A program made the translations under genes and the position numbers. The notes below the pieces were generated by a model that had not been told where the DNA came from, made no database searches, and saw only the letters and a program-made list of their open reading frames with translations. From Deuterostichococcus epilithicus (taxonomy: Eukaryota > Chlorophyta > Trebouxiophyceae > Prasiolales > Stichococcaceae), in the NCBI GenBank assembly GCA_033439295.1, contig JAVTLE010000023.1:744001-808000 (forward strand): a DNA stretch of 64,000 bases, read 5' to 3'. Shown piece by piece: positions 44,153 through 56,590 of this stretch. Positions within the stretch are counted from its first letter, which is position 1; every line of letters begins with the position of its first letter.

Positions 44153-47100
44153 ATGTCGTTCCTGATGCACAGCTCACTGCACGCAGCGGGCTCGCACGTC
44201 AGCGCACAGCACAGCGCCGGCAGGCTACCGGTCTTCCAGGGCCTGCGCTCGTGCTGCCCTGCAGACAGCAGATGCAGCGCGTTAGGCAGCCCAGCCCAGC
44301 TGTTCGCGCTGCAGGCTCCCGTCCGCAGGTGCAACCTGTGGCAGGCCATCTGCCTCCTGCCGCAATCTGCGCTCAGTAGCTCCCTGTATTGACCCACAAG
44401 CTACATCTATATCAGAGAGCATCTGCGTCTGAGAGCTGACACTTCTGATCGACCAAATTGATGCAAAACCTGGCATTGAGAGGCGTGCGATCTGTGGTCC
44501 GACCACCAACATCTGCCCGCTGCGCCAGCTGCCAGCTAGTGTGGGTGCATAACTGAGCCCAAGAACCCGCGCCGCAGATCGCACGCGGCCAGGGCGCAGC
44601 AGCGAGCAGCGCTGGCGGTGCGTGCCGCTGCCGGCAAGGAGTTTGACTATGACCTGGTGATCATTGGCTGCGGCGTCGGCGGCCACGGCGCCGCTCTGCA
44701 CGCCGTCGAGTCGGTGAGTCATTGACGGTAGATGCAGCATGTCCGCCAGCGTCCGTGCAGCATCAGCCAGACGACCCCGTGCGCGGCGAGCGATCCGCTC
44801 AGGAGTGACATCTACACACACGCATGTGTGGGCTTCGCCGTTGAGCGCCTGTATGTTCTCCTATTGGCGCAGGGCCTGAAGGTGGCGGTCATCGAGGGCC
44901 ACGACATTGGCGGCACCTGCGTCAACCGCGGCTGCGTGCCGTCAAAGGCGCTGCTGGCAGCGTCCGGCCGCGTGCGCGAGTTCCGCGACCAACAGCACCT
45001 GAAGTCCATGGGCATCCAGGCAGGCTCCCGTCCAGGCATCCGACAGTCCCGACCGCAGTGAACATCTGTGCTGACTGAGTCGTGCAGCGGAGCAGCAATT
45101 GGGCGTGCTGCCCCCACATATTTGCGCCAGCCTCCGACCCGCATCATATCTCCCACGCTGCCCAGCGCAGGTCGGCTCCGTCGAGTATGACCGCCAGGGC
45201 ATTTCGGACCACGCCAACAACCTGGCGTCCACAATCCAGCTGAACCTGAAGCGCTCGCTCGAGGCCATCGGGGTGGTGAGTCCGCAATTTGTCAATGAAA
45301 TGTCCTTGAGAGGCTCCTGTCTGCGGCAGCTCGTCGTGCGCTGCTGCCCTCGCTGTCTGTCCCGCACGCCGCTCAGAGTTCACAGATCCATGCCTCAAGG
45401 TTGCGCTGATAGGAAGCACCACAATGGATGGGGATGTGACCCTGCCTCGCTGCCACAACCAGGACATCCTCATCGGCAACGGCAAGCTGACCGGCCCACA
45501 CTCGGTCAAGTACGACCTGCCCGGCCGGGTGGACGTCGGCGGCACCGTCACAGCAAAGGATATCATCATCGCCAGCGGGAGCGTGCCCTTTGTGCCGCCA
45601 GGTGCGCAAAGCTGACTCTGGCATCGAGAAATGCTCTGGCCACGTGCGCCGCACTGTGGCAGTTGGGGCCAGAAATCTGCTTCATGGCAGGAGCTGAAAG
45701 CGTCAGTGCATGTTGCGTGCAGCTGTAGCCTCGTGCGCGCCTGTGCCACAGCTGCACATAACGGCTGCGGGTGGTGTCCGCACAGCCCCATGCTCGCTCT
45801 CTGTGCCCGCAGGCATCCCGATTGACGGCAAGACAGTTTTCACGTCGGACCACGCACTGAAGCTGGACTGGATCCCCGACTGGATCGCCATCATCGGCAG
45901 CGGCTACATTGGGCTGGAGTTTTCGGATGTGTATACAGCGCTCGGCTCTGACGTCACCTTCATTGAGGTGAGGCTGGAAGACAAAATGGACAGAAAGACT
46001 AACGATCTTGAATTGAACCAAGATGGCTCCTTTTCTGGACTCGTTTCCATCTGTCGCATTTGAAAGATGCACGATTGAAGGCGAGAGCAGGGGTAGTACC
46101 GCACCTGGCATGGCGGGCTGCTGGGCGTAGGAACCTGTGCTGCCATTTTATCATGATGGCGGGTAGTGCCACCCGGGATTGCCAACTGAGCCGCAGCCGA
46201 GCAATCGCCGCCAGCAGGCTCTGCCAAATTGCATGCCGTCCCCGCTGATGACGCTCCCAAACGCTGCAGGCGCTGCCGACTCTCATGCCGGGCTTTGACA
46301 AGGAGATCGCGAAACTGGCGCAGCGGGTGCTCATCAACCCGCGCAACATCGACTACCACACCGGCGTGCTGGCCACCAAGGTCACGCCGGGTGTGCCCAT
46401 CAGAAACCGCGCTTTCATCTTGTGACACCTCCACGTATATTACCCTCCTGGTCTCTTCGTCTGTTTCGATTCAGAGACGGGACCGGCTCTTGCACGGGGA
46501 TGACACGTAGCTGCGCAGCTCTTACATGCTTTGCCTCTGCCGCACATGTACATCCCTGGTTGGGGGCAACCGATCTGCGTGGCTTAAATTCATCTGCAAC
46601 TTGTCATGCATAGGCATCCCTGATCTACGGCGACTGACTTACATGGCTCAACCGATTCTGCAACTTGTCATGCGTAGGCATCCCGGGCGTGGAGCCGGTC
46701 AAGGTGGAGCTGACGGACTTCAAGACCAAGGAGGTTGTCGACACGCTGGAGGTGGACGCTGTGCTTGTCGCAACCGGCCGTGCCCCCTTCACACAGGTCT
46801 GCACCGCAGCGGATTTTAGTTGCACAAAGGGCACATGCGCTCTGCCATGCAAGACCCGGTGACATCCAGAGACTGCGTTGGTCTGAAGCATGACTGGCGC
46901 CCCTCTCCCCCTCCTCGCTCGCAGCCCACAAAAAGAACATTCGAGCATCTCCGCCGCGCAAGAAAATGGTAAACATCTTACGAGAACAGCTTAACAACTG
47001 AAGAGTGCATCCTGAAGAGTGCTTCCAATCTCGCAGGGCTTGAACCTGGGCGCTGTCAACGCTGAGGCAGACCGCAGGGGCTTCATCCCAGTGGACGAGC

Positions 47101-49749
47101 AGATGCGGTGAGTGGAGCCAGCACAGCAGCCGGCTCCCTACTGCACTGTATAGCTGTTTGAACTTTGGCAGCTGTTTGATCTTTGTCAGCGCGAGCTCGT
47201 GTTCCAACTTTGATGTCAATCCCCGTCGTCAAAACCCTGCAACAGGGTGCTGGACAAGAGCGGCAAGGCGGTGCCGCATGTGTACTGCATCGGCGACGCC
47301 AACGGCAAGCTCATGCTCGCGCACGCAGCCAGCGCCCAGGTGCGCTGTTGTCGGCGCATGCCGTGTATTGGTTGCAGGTGTGTGCAGCGTGCAGCTGGTG
47401 TTCGGCGAATGTATGTGTGCAAGCTGCAGGTAGCGGCTGCTGCGCATGTGCTTGTTGCCCAGCCAGGCTGCTCCTTAGCTCGCGTCGTTCTGACGATAGT
47501 TTACCGGTCCGGAATGCTGGTACGAGACCTTCCCTTGTTAAATTTCCACAGGGCATCTCAGCAGTGGAGCACATGTGCGGACGGGACCATGTGCTCAACC
47601 ACCTCAGCGTGCCGGCAGCCTGCTTCACGCACCCAGAGGTAGGCAGACAGTTGGAAGCTGTCAACCCCAGCTCTTGTCGGCGAATGTGACCTACCTGCTT
47701 TTGGTCCTAATTTGCCAATTCATGTCGATTGCAAAACTGGGACACTGCGAATCATCCACATCGAGTCAGCATCATGGGCTGATGGAGGAGCTGACACCAC
47801 AGCTGCCGCCGCCGCCGAAGCTCCGTGCATCACTCCGTTCGCTTGCCGCACATACGCTGCTCCAGCCCGTGACATGTGCAACCTGTATGGGGAGCTTTGT
47901 GATTGTGGGTTACAGCGGATCTTCTCCCCTGGAACCTGCCGAAAACTTCCCGTATGAATTGCAGGTCAGCTTCGTGGGTCTCACAGAGGAGCAGGCTCGG
48001 GAGCAGGCGCAGGAGGGCGGCTTTGGTGACAAGGTGGCCGTCAGCAAGACGTCCTTCAAGGCCAACAGCAAGGCGCTGGCGGAGAAGGAGGGCGAGGGCA
48101 TGGCCAAGCTCATCTACAGGTGCGGTGCCGTTCACTCATTTCACGTCACTTCCTCGCTTCAATGTACTCTATACACGAAAGCCTTCAAGGCCAACAGCAA
48201 GGCGCTGGCAGAGAACGAGGGCGAGGGCATGGCCAAGCTCATGTACAGGTGCGGTTCCGTTCCTTCCCTTCACTTCACTTTTACTCTGATACAAGACATT
48301 TTTGAAGGCCAATGGCCAGGCGCTCGCAGAGGAGAAGTGCGAGGGCCTCGTGAAGCTCATCTACGGCACTTCTTCATTTGCATGGGCGTTTGTAAGGTGC
48401 CAAGTAAGTATCGCAGGTTTCACTTTAGGCCAATAGTAAGGCGCTCGCAGAATGGGACTGCGGGGGCGTGGCCTCGGCCGCAGGTGCGGAGGCTTAGGGT
48501 TTAGTTGTTAGGGTTGGCAAACAGGTTCATGCCGCGCGGTTTGGCTTGATGCCTGGAGGTTCAGCTGCGCCGTCCACAGGACGCATTCGCATAGGTGATG
48601 AGGCACAGACCACCAGACAGGACACAGCGAGCTGCTGAGCCGATACCCTACACCCCTCAGCGCGGGCACGCGCCTTGAGCGTCAGAGCCACTCACAGAAT
48701 CCTGGACTTGACAATCGCCATTCGTCACATCTTCGAATACCATGTGCAATCCAGGTCCGCTACTGACATTCCGGCGAGATCCTGGGGGTGCACATGTTCG
48801 GGCTGCACGTGATGGACCTACCCCATAGAACATCTCATTTCCTGGAAAGAAACTCATGACTGGATGCACATGGTGGCGGCTGACGATCCAAGACACCGCT
48901 GCAGGAAGGACACCGGCGAAATTCTGGGCGTGCACATCTTCGGGCTGCATGCAGCGGACCTTATCCACGAGGCCTCCAATGCCGTCGCCACGCGCCAGAC
49001 GGTCACCGACATCAAGTTCAACGTGCATGCGCACCCCACCCTGTCCGAGGTGCTTCTTCGGATTTCTGCTTCGTTTCACTCTCACCTCCGCTGTCCTCAA
49101 CTGTCCTCGCTGCCTCCTGCTTTCGCCAGCAGTCCCTCCTCTCCCATTGTGTCAGCGGCCGCATCCTTCAATCTCTGTGTTGTATCTCTGCACACCGCAG
49201 GTCTGAGGCCCTGCAGCTGCAGGTCTCATGTGCCAGTCCAAGTCCACACGCTGACTCACAGACCCACCATGTTCATGGCCTGCAGGTGCTGTGGCGTGCA
49301 CGTGGAACTGCAGGACCCCCCCCCCCCCCCCCACACACACACACCCCCCCACCCCCTCCTTCCTTGCGGGGCTCCTTTTCGACCTGTGTATGTCCACTCT
49401 GCAACTGCAGGTGCTGGACGAGCTGTTCAAGGGCGCGCACGTGGAGGGCAAGGTGAAGGTGTCGCCGTCGGCTGCCACGCCGAGCGAGGCGCGCTCCCCG
49501 CCCTTCAGCCTGCTCGAACCTTTGACCATGCGAGAGAGCTTAGAAGCTTGGTTATCCCTATGCCGCCACCCGTGGCACATCCTGATGGCTTGCGTCCCAG
49601 CAGTGCAGAGGATGCGGCAACTGGGCCGTGACGAAGCTGTGTTGATGGTGGCTACTGCTGTTGACCGTCAAAGCTTTTCGCTTTTCGAAACCTGAACATG
49701 CGCGCATGCTCTGTTGCTGCAGGGCAAGAAGGTGCCGGTGCCCGCATGA
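44153..49749 (+). CDS. LPD1: Dihydrolipoamide dehydrogenase, plastid type (PDC E3)
   Basis: A flavoprotein that reoxidises the lipoyl group of plastid pyruvate dehydrogenase, feeding acetyl-CoA to fatty-acid synthesis. The ATG at 44153 opens a Ser/Arg/Ala-rich transit peptide continuing in exon 2 before [19 protein letters not shown] (FAD site). Then come [18 protein letters not shown] and VPSKALL (redox-active disulfide), [73 protein letters not shown] (NAD site), [142 protein letters not shown] (catalytic His and Glu), [15 protein letters not shown] and GKKVPVPA, with the stop at 49747-49749. The intron after GIQ appears to start with GC (gcaggc). Several introns hold partial exon copies. 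The first junction is unresolved. Confidence 0.94.
46591..46685 (+). repeat. 63-bp tandem duplication over an LPD1 splice acceptor
   Basis: The stretch tctgcaacttgtcatgc.taggcatccc occurs at about 46591 and again at about 46654. The second copy leads into the true exon ([12 protein letters not shown]); the first runs into intron sequence. The duplication creates a decoy exon start. Confidence 0.75.
48184..48460 (+). pseudogene. Tandem partial copies of an LPD1 exon
   Basis: The exon end around 48055-48118 ([20 protein letters not shown], donor gtgcgg) is copied at 48184-48250 as [20 protein letters not shown] with the same donor. A mutated copy follows at about 48300-48365, and a short trace (ggccaatagtaaggcgctcgcag) at about 48427. 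Decay increases along the series. The second copy is still open and could be a cryptic exon, but it lacks the preceding half of the real exon. Confidence 0.8.
48776..48822 (+). pseudogene. Decayed copy of the LPD1 interface exon
   Basis: Reads [16 protein letters not shown], a partial copy of the true exon at about 48905 ([20 protein letters not shown]), and breaks down after the copied part. Another short tandem duplication in the same gene. Confidence 0.7.
49316..49363. repeat. C17-(AC)n-C7 homopolymer and CA tract in LPD1 intron
   Basis: Seventeen consecutive C, then an AC dinucleotide run, then C7 and C5 blocks. The complementary strand is G-rich. A site of likely length variation and sequencing error. 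Confidence 0.9.
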
Positions 49750-50497
49750 ACCGAGATCGTGCGGCGCGCCGCGGCGGTGCTCGTGGGGTTGCGCTCGCAC
49801 CGCAATGTGGCGGATACAGAGGCTTGAGAGTCTCGGCAAGGGGTACCCTTGCAGCGGGCGATTCTGGAGGAGGACTGGGGCTGTGCACATGTTGCAATGA
49901 TGGTCGCGAGGGGAGGGTGACTGGTAGGTGCCGCGACACAGGCGTCATGGTAAACCATGACGTCCTGGTCTGCCGAGACATGACATGAACGAGTCTGGAA
50001 ACGCTCGGTCTCAGCGACAGCAGTGGCAGCCGAGAGATGCACTGATTCGGTTGGTGTGTAGTTTCATTGCTCGAACTGTGCGGTTGTTCTGTACCATTAT
50101 TGAGACGCGAGCAGACAACACAGAACGAATGAGCATTCTAGTCCTGTTGAAGACATCTGTGTTGTCTTGCCAAGCTAACTCAAACAATGGAGAGCTTTGA
50201 TTCCCTTGTTACCTATTTATAGGCTACTCACACTTGACGCAGAGAATTCTCAGCTCACACCACTGAATGAGCACTGTCCAACTAATGGTGCTGCAAACTG
50301 TATCACACAGAAAAGTTCGACTGACGGCGCCAACAAAGGGTCAGACTATCTACCGGACGAGTCAGTGCAGACCGTTGTTCCTCGACTACTGGACGAGTCA
50401 GAGTGCAGACCGTTGTTCCTCGACTCGTCCACAACTGGAAGCAATCCCCACAAGTACTGACAGTCAGCCTGCTGCCAGTGCAATTTGAAAGGCACAT
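49750..50497. other. Convergent spacer LPD1 / lipase 1 with a 36-bp direct repeat
   Basis: About 750 bases between two facing stop codons. The only structure I see is a direct repeat: ggacgagtcagtgcagacc and the bases up to ctcgact at 50355-50390, repeated from 50391 with a 2-bp insertion. The rest probably holds 3' UTRs. Confidence 0.6.
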
Positions 50498-53400
50498 TCA
50501 GGCCGTGCTGCTGTCAGCTACTGCCGCTGGTGGGACGCAACCCTCAGCTGCTTGCGCCCGGCTGGAACGGGACTGGAAGATGGTCGCCAGAGTGAAAGTC
50601 TTTTTGCCCTCCAGCTGGGCCTCACTAGGCTCGATGGCTGCCAGGCTGCCGTCGGCCTGCAAATGCAGACGCAGCCACAGGTGTCATGCGCCTGCCGCTC
50701 CTTGTTGGGTACATCTACCCGGCCAAGGACAGATAAACATGCCACCCTAACGGCGGATCGAATTCCGAGAATACAGCCTCAGACGCTAGTCAGCACACAC
50801 TGCCCTCCTGCTGACCGCCTCAATGCCAAAGTGACAATGCGCCGTGAACGGTGCTGAGATTTGTAGGGCTGCCCGCACCTTCAGCGCCAGACCCGCCTCT
50901 CGCAGCACATCCTCCAGCACGAAGCCGGCGCTCTCCAGGACGCTCCGCACTGTGTCGCTGCCGGACAACATGTCCAGCACGCCCTGCGACCCGTCCGCAA
51001 AGCCCTGCGCATGATGTTCAAACGCTGTCTCGCTGGTCAGTCACTGGTCGGGTCATCGACAGCCCCCCCTGCATGGCAGTGCTGGCAGCTGGTGGGAGAG
51101 AAGGAATCATTGCCCCAGGGTACCACAGCCCAGCAGATCAGGCACAACCAACCATGCACCGTCAGGGGGCTGCATGGGCTCAGCAAGCGCTGGTAGTAGT
51201 TCGAGGGTGATTGTGGTTTTCACCTTGGGGGTGAACTGCGCCGCAAGCACACGCACCAGGCTGTGTTCGTACTGACTGAGGTAGTGTGGCTTTGGAGACC
51301 CAACTGCGCATGCAATAAACCGAGTGAAGTCAGACCACCAACTGCTGGGTTCAGCAAACTTCAGCAAACTGACATTGGCCAGTGCTCCCACTACTTGCAG
51401 CAACACATGTCCATTCAGGCTGAGGAGCAGCCTGCAACCTTGTGGCCTCTACTCACGCTGAAGGCTGAAATGTAGGCGTTTCTCTAAAGGATTGGGGCGA
51501 ATAATGAGGTCCCCCAGCGGATTAATGATGACCTGCAAACGCACCAACGAGGCCCAGTGTCACCATTTCAACAAGTTCAATGACATGATGTCGGCGTCAG
51601 ATGCAGCACGAGCAGTTGCACCGGAGCTGCACATACGCGAGGGAGGCATCAGCCCGTAGAAGGCAACTGTGCGGCCAGCGTGAAGGGCGGTGGAGGGGAG
51701 CAGATGTGCTCACGCTCTGGCCACTCCTCTGAAATACGAAGAACTTGCCAATCTTCGTGACCTGCGGCACTGGGCATGGGAACGAATCATCTGTGCGCTG
51801 ACAATTCGCAAGCCATGAACGAGCCTTGCAGTGCTTGCAGACGCGCTTTGACTGATCTCCGCACCGCGTCTGTGTCGTTGATAACGTGCCATGTTGAGGC
51901 TACACGGCGATTTGCGTCCGCCACAAAGGCAGAGTTGCCGACGCGCGGCGCCCCATACGTGTAGCACTCCACCTGGCAGCCCAGGGTTTGAGTGTTTCAC
52001 AGCCCTGTGAGAATGCTTTCAGACGGACAACCCCCTGTCTTTCTGCATAAGCAGTCGAGCGATGCACAGCCATCAGGCAGGCGTGCACAACGTCCAATGG
52101 CGTCCAGCAATCTCAGGAAGCCCGCGCTACGACGGGCATTTGACACAGTGAGAGCACCATGCCGTGCTCACCTGGTTCAAGTTGAACTCGGCGGCCAGGT
52201 CATAGGCGGCCAGCGTGGCGAGAGCACCGCCGAGGCTGTGCCCTGGACGAGAACGACGGCACTGCTTCGTAGGATGAGGTGGAGCACAGACAGAGCCTGT
52301 GTCGTACACAATCGAGGGTACAACCCTGCAACAGCGTGCAGCGTGCCATTGAGATCAGAAGAGCCTGGGGGATGCACCGGTGACGAGTATGCGCATGTCA
52401 GCCGCCCGCTCCCCGGCCGCTGAGAGCAGCACCTGGACCCGTTGCAGCACCCTCTGCCTGCAACGAGGCACCGCTTGGTGTCAGTTAGGACCCACCCTCG
52501 AGTGGTAGCTAGTTTCGTTTCACGGTTCGAGAGCCAAGCAGGTGCAGCAGGCGCGGTCCATGGGAATATTACAGCGCCCAGTCATCAGATCTCCGATGCG
52601 GTGGTTCCACTGTGCAGTTCAGGCCAGACCTGAAGCCGCCGGCTGTCCACGCTTTGAGAAAGCCGGTGTGCACCATCGCAGGCCACACGCCAGCCGAGTG
52701 CTGCCTCGGGTGCGCCGACAGTAGCACCTGCGGGCGGCAGCGCGGTGTCAGTGGGGAGGGTTCCGATAGGTGATTGCGCCACACAGGCGCATGGGCTGCC
52801 GAGCACCGGCGCTGACTCGGCACTTTGATGCAAGAACCCATGTGTGTCAAGCCCCACACTCGTACAGCACAAGAACAACTGTCCGGCTGATGATCCGGAT
52901 TCACCACCGGATTCACAGGGATGCGATTTTGCTTGGCAGACCCGCCTGCACGTCTGCTGCAAAGCCGCCTCTGCTGGCGGTGCCCCGGAAGGCCAGCACG
53001 ATGGCGTTGCGGCCGCAGCCCAGCAGCATCTTCGTGTCGTGGGCCTGTGGCTCGCGCATCACCTCGATGCTGTCCAGGTCGAAGAGCTTCAGCGCGGCTT
53101 CGACCTTTGGGTCCATGGCCATGTGTCCCTGCAGACGCCGGCGGTGGCAACGAGTCAGCTTCATCACTAGAGAGGCATCCAACCCCCCTGTCTGTCTGTA
53201 CTATCTTACTGAACAAGCTAGACGCAGGGGCACATGCACTCGGGTCTCCTCTTCAACACTCTGGCGCCGCTGCATCACAACTCAGCTGGCCATTGCTGCA
53301 TTCTGCCTAACACAAGCGGGGCCTCACTTCCAGAGCGTTTGGGTCGCCAGTGGATGCCGCTTCCGCGTCGGCACCCGGCCGCTCCTGATAGGCGTAGCTA

Positions 53401-56400
53401 AGGAAGGACCAGGTGAGGGACTGCGGCAGACACAACCACACAAAAGGCAATGGCTTACGGCACTTGCACCGGTGGAACCTCTGGTGAACTGACAGGCGAT
53501 GCTCAGTCCTGTGGAAGCCAACAACCGCAAAGCCATGCTGGTCTCAGCCACTCTGCAACACGGCGCAGGAGTTTGTTCGTCACCACAGTTCAGTGGCGGT
53601 TGCTCGTCTCACGGAATAGAAGTGACAGGGTCACCTTCAGGGCAGTCTCCACGCAGAACAGTGGTTCCGCCTCCAGGTCGACGTTGACTGCCTGCTGCGC
53701 CATGGCCCGCCGCCTGACATCCCGCTTGCCCTCCCTGCCGGCTTCGTCCCACGCCACGTCTTGCAGCAGCACCTGCGAGCAGGCATGAAGTCAGCACCTG
53801 CACCGCTGCTGAGGCCGACGGACTTGCGCACAGCATGGCGGATCGGGTCCTTGGCGGCGGCAGATGCACACGGTTGCACCCATGCCGAAGCACTCGGCAG
53901 GCACCTTGAGGAGCGGTTCTGGATCTGTTGACGACCTCGGCATGAAGAAGTGCGCCTGCCACGCAAAAACGATTAATTCAGAAGGGTTTGCCGAGTGGAG
54001 GGTATTGGTTGCAAAAGAAGTTCATGCACATACTGACCGTGGTAATTATCAACGCGGTCGCCACGAGTTGATCCGGCAGAAGACCAAACCATGTCAGTAG
54101 ATATGCAGAGCATAGCTGAAGGCCGCTGAACCACAGGGCAGATGTGCCTGCGCACATGCATAGGTAACTGACAGATATAGCTCATGCAGATTGCTGCATC
54201 ATCATCGTCCAGTACACACGGACGACGTCGACTTGCCCATAAACAGGAATATGCTGCATATCCCAAATGTCCGCTTCTGCAGCCATTGCACGGGAGCCCT
54301 CTCAGGGTCGTCCAGGCCAGCACAATGCTGATGCCTCGTGGCGCGGGGGCCAATGACGCAGCAGGGCAGGAGGGTGGTGCTGGCGCTGTACCTGCAGGCG
54401 TGCAATCGCGATTCCAGTCCTGCAAGAAGGCATGCACTCGTAAGCAAGAATATGCACGGCTGAAGTATGGTGTAGCGCTCATCTCCCTTAACAAAACCTG
54501 ACGATCAGAGCTGCTAGAGTGCACCTGGACTGGGTGTAAGGTGTGTCTCGAAGAGCGCGGAAGGCCACAAAGTAAAAGTAACAAGACAAGGCTGCAGATG
54601 CCCCGATGCAGCCGGCAATGAGCCTGCAGTCGTCAGAGGCGCTTGATCATGGGCTTGAAACTCTTATCAGCAGATGATGTGGTGGTGCCGGCAAGCACAG
54701 GTCGAGTGGCGCTGCAGATGCAGAATTTGCAAATGCACTATCGGCGGCTTGGCTAGCCAGCTCACCCGGTGACGAGTCGTGTCACAGGTACAATTGTTCC
54801 GGCATGGCAGGCCGTGAGAAGGTCGCTGCACGAGCTGTCGGCTGCAAGTAATATACACAGGGTTGGCTGCGTCCGGCAAATATGATTTGATACTAATATT
54901 TTCTAGTTCATACGTGATGTCCACCAACAAGATCCTCAAGCACCTGCGATGGCTGATCGGTCCTGTTGGGCGCGGATGATGCAGAGGTCCGTTTGAAGCA
55001 CGAACCAGATCAGAGCTGCAAACCACAAAAGACTATGCATCAACACAGCGTACTAGAACAGAGCCGCTGGTCTTCCATTGCAAGGTTACACATGCTTTTG
55101 CGCTACCTGATGGCCAGTGATGCCACAAGGGGGCGTCAAGGATGATGGAATCCTCAGGCGCTATGGCGTCCGCTGAGCGTGGGTGCCGCGAGGTGTCGGC
55201 GACCTGCCTGCCTGCCAGCGTGCACAAGCCGGCTTCTGGCTCGACCAAGGGCCTTTTGGCGACGCTGATGGTGATGCTGAACGCTGCAAGCACGTTTTTC
55301 AACAAAGCGCAGAGTTGTCCAGTGCTTGAAGGTTCGTTCACCTGCTGCCATGTCAGGGCGATGTTGACGCCAGGGCGCAGAGCAGTGCGCCATCACAGAA
55401 AAGAGGAAAAACAAAGCGTTCCAGCACGTCCTGCATGGGTGAAATTCAAGTAGTGTTGGGCTGTTCGAGGACTTAATATGCTGCTTGCGGCAATGGCATG
55501 GCAGAAGCGACACAGCCACGGCATTGTCAAAGCACAACAGACTCACGCACCAACGGATGAACCCGCAGGTATTGGTGAAGGTGTGGTATAGATAACACTC
55601 GCTCCGCAACAGCGCCGCATTCGGAGCAAGCCAGAAGCTGACATTGAGCATCTGCCCGAAATAAAAGAAAGTTCTGAAGAAGATAGGACCAGAGCAAAGA
55701 AGTTGAGAACACGACCCTAGAGTTATTTATAAGCTTATGAGGAGGCCACACACACCTGGATTAGAATCATTGCTCCGTATGCGCCACTGAGACGAGCCCT
55801 GCGCTTCGTCCAGTGTCGCTTCCTGGTGTGCCACAGCTGTCTGCTGAACACGGCGGCGGACGCCCCTAGTATGAGCAGGCACATGCCTGCAGCACGAGGG
55901 ACATCACTCGCCACTCCTGCAGCTTTAGCTTCATGCGTCCTTGTCAGGCTTTTCGGGAACAGCTTCGTGAAGGGCCAACGTCCGGCAGCGCTGTGCACTG
56001 AGAAGTGAAAGCGCACTGCTGCATGCGACATTCAGGATTGCAAAGCGGCGCTTGTTGAACCAGTCGCTGTCGTCTTGTTTCAGCTTCAAGAGCAGCTGCG
56101 AGATCAGTATCCAGAGCGCCAGGCCCACCAGAAACTGCAACAGTCCTATGAGTACCTGCGCCACGGAAGCAAGCTCACACACATGGTTGTCGCTGCTGTT
56201 AGCCCTTCCGCCCCGAAGGCGCCCGGTGACGTCTTATTGACGACAACAGTGACGAGTCATTGACAAATAGAGTGACAAAGATCACATTGTGACGTTGGCC
56301 GGTGTGTCGAACCACAACTTGTCGGAAGAGAAAGCTGCTCACCCGGGTCATCCTGGCAGTTTCGCATTCAAGTTTCAGCACAACATGTGGCACGGCTTCA

Positions 56401-56590
56401 TCTTCGGAAGCCTCGTCGCCTCTACACGAAGCGCTTGCGTCCTGTCCGCTGCTGCTGTTTGCGCCACTGCTGATGCCGGCTGCGCAGCTCTGGCCGTGGC
56501 GGCAAGCTGCGGCACCGGCCTCCGCTGTATCTGCAATTTTGACGAGCTCAGTCTTGTGCCTGCGCCGTGGTCTGGCTGATATTTGCGTAA
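50498..56590 (-). CDS. Multi-pass membrane class 3 lipase, copy 1
   Basis: A many-exon gene. The N-terminal part has a C2-like strand (PHVVLKLECETA near 56370), then a series of membrane segments (LLQFLVGLALWILISQLLL, CLLILGASAAVFSRQLWH, GAYGAMILIQV, FWLAPNAALLRSECYLYH) and LILDAPLWHHWPSG-type sequence. A linker (VLLQDVAWDEAGREGKRDVR) precedes the alpha/beta-hydrolase: VLAFRGTAS (52990), GHSLGGALATLAAYDL (nucleophile elbow, about 52200-52250), YGAPRVGNSAFVADANR, INDTDAV (likely catalytic Asp) and PHYLSQYEHSLVRVLA (likely catalytic His). The end is ESAGFVLEDVLREAG, ADGSLAAIEPSEAQLEGKK and the stop at 50498-50500. Such lipases hydrolyse acylglycerols; the membrane-plus-lipase layout recalls sn-1 diacylglycerol lipases. 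No ATG lies in frame in the first recognised exon, so the 5' end is approximate. The tandem sister is at 57336. Confidence 0.85.

Noticed and set aside
52912-52926. Another hAT end (cagggatgcga)
   Set aside because: No matching inverted end or 8-bp duplication could be found nearby, and it lies within the lipase 1 gene.
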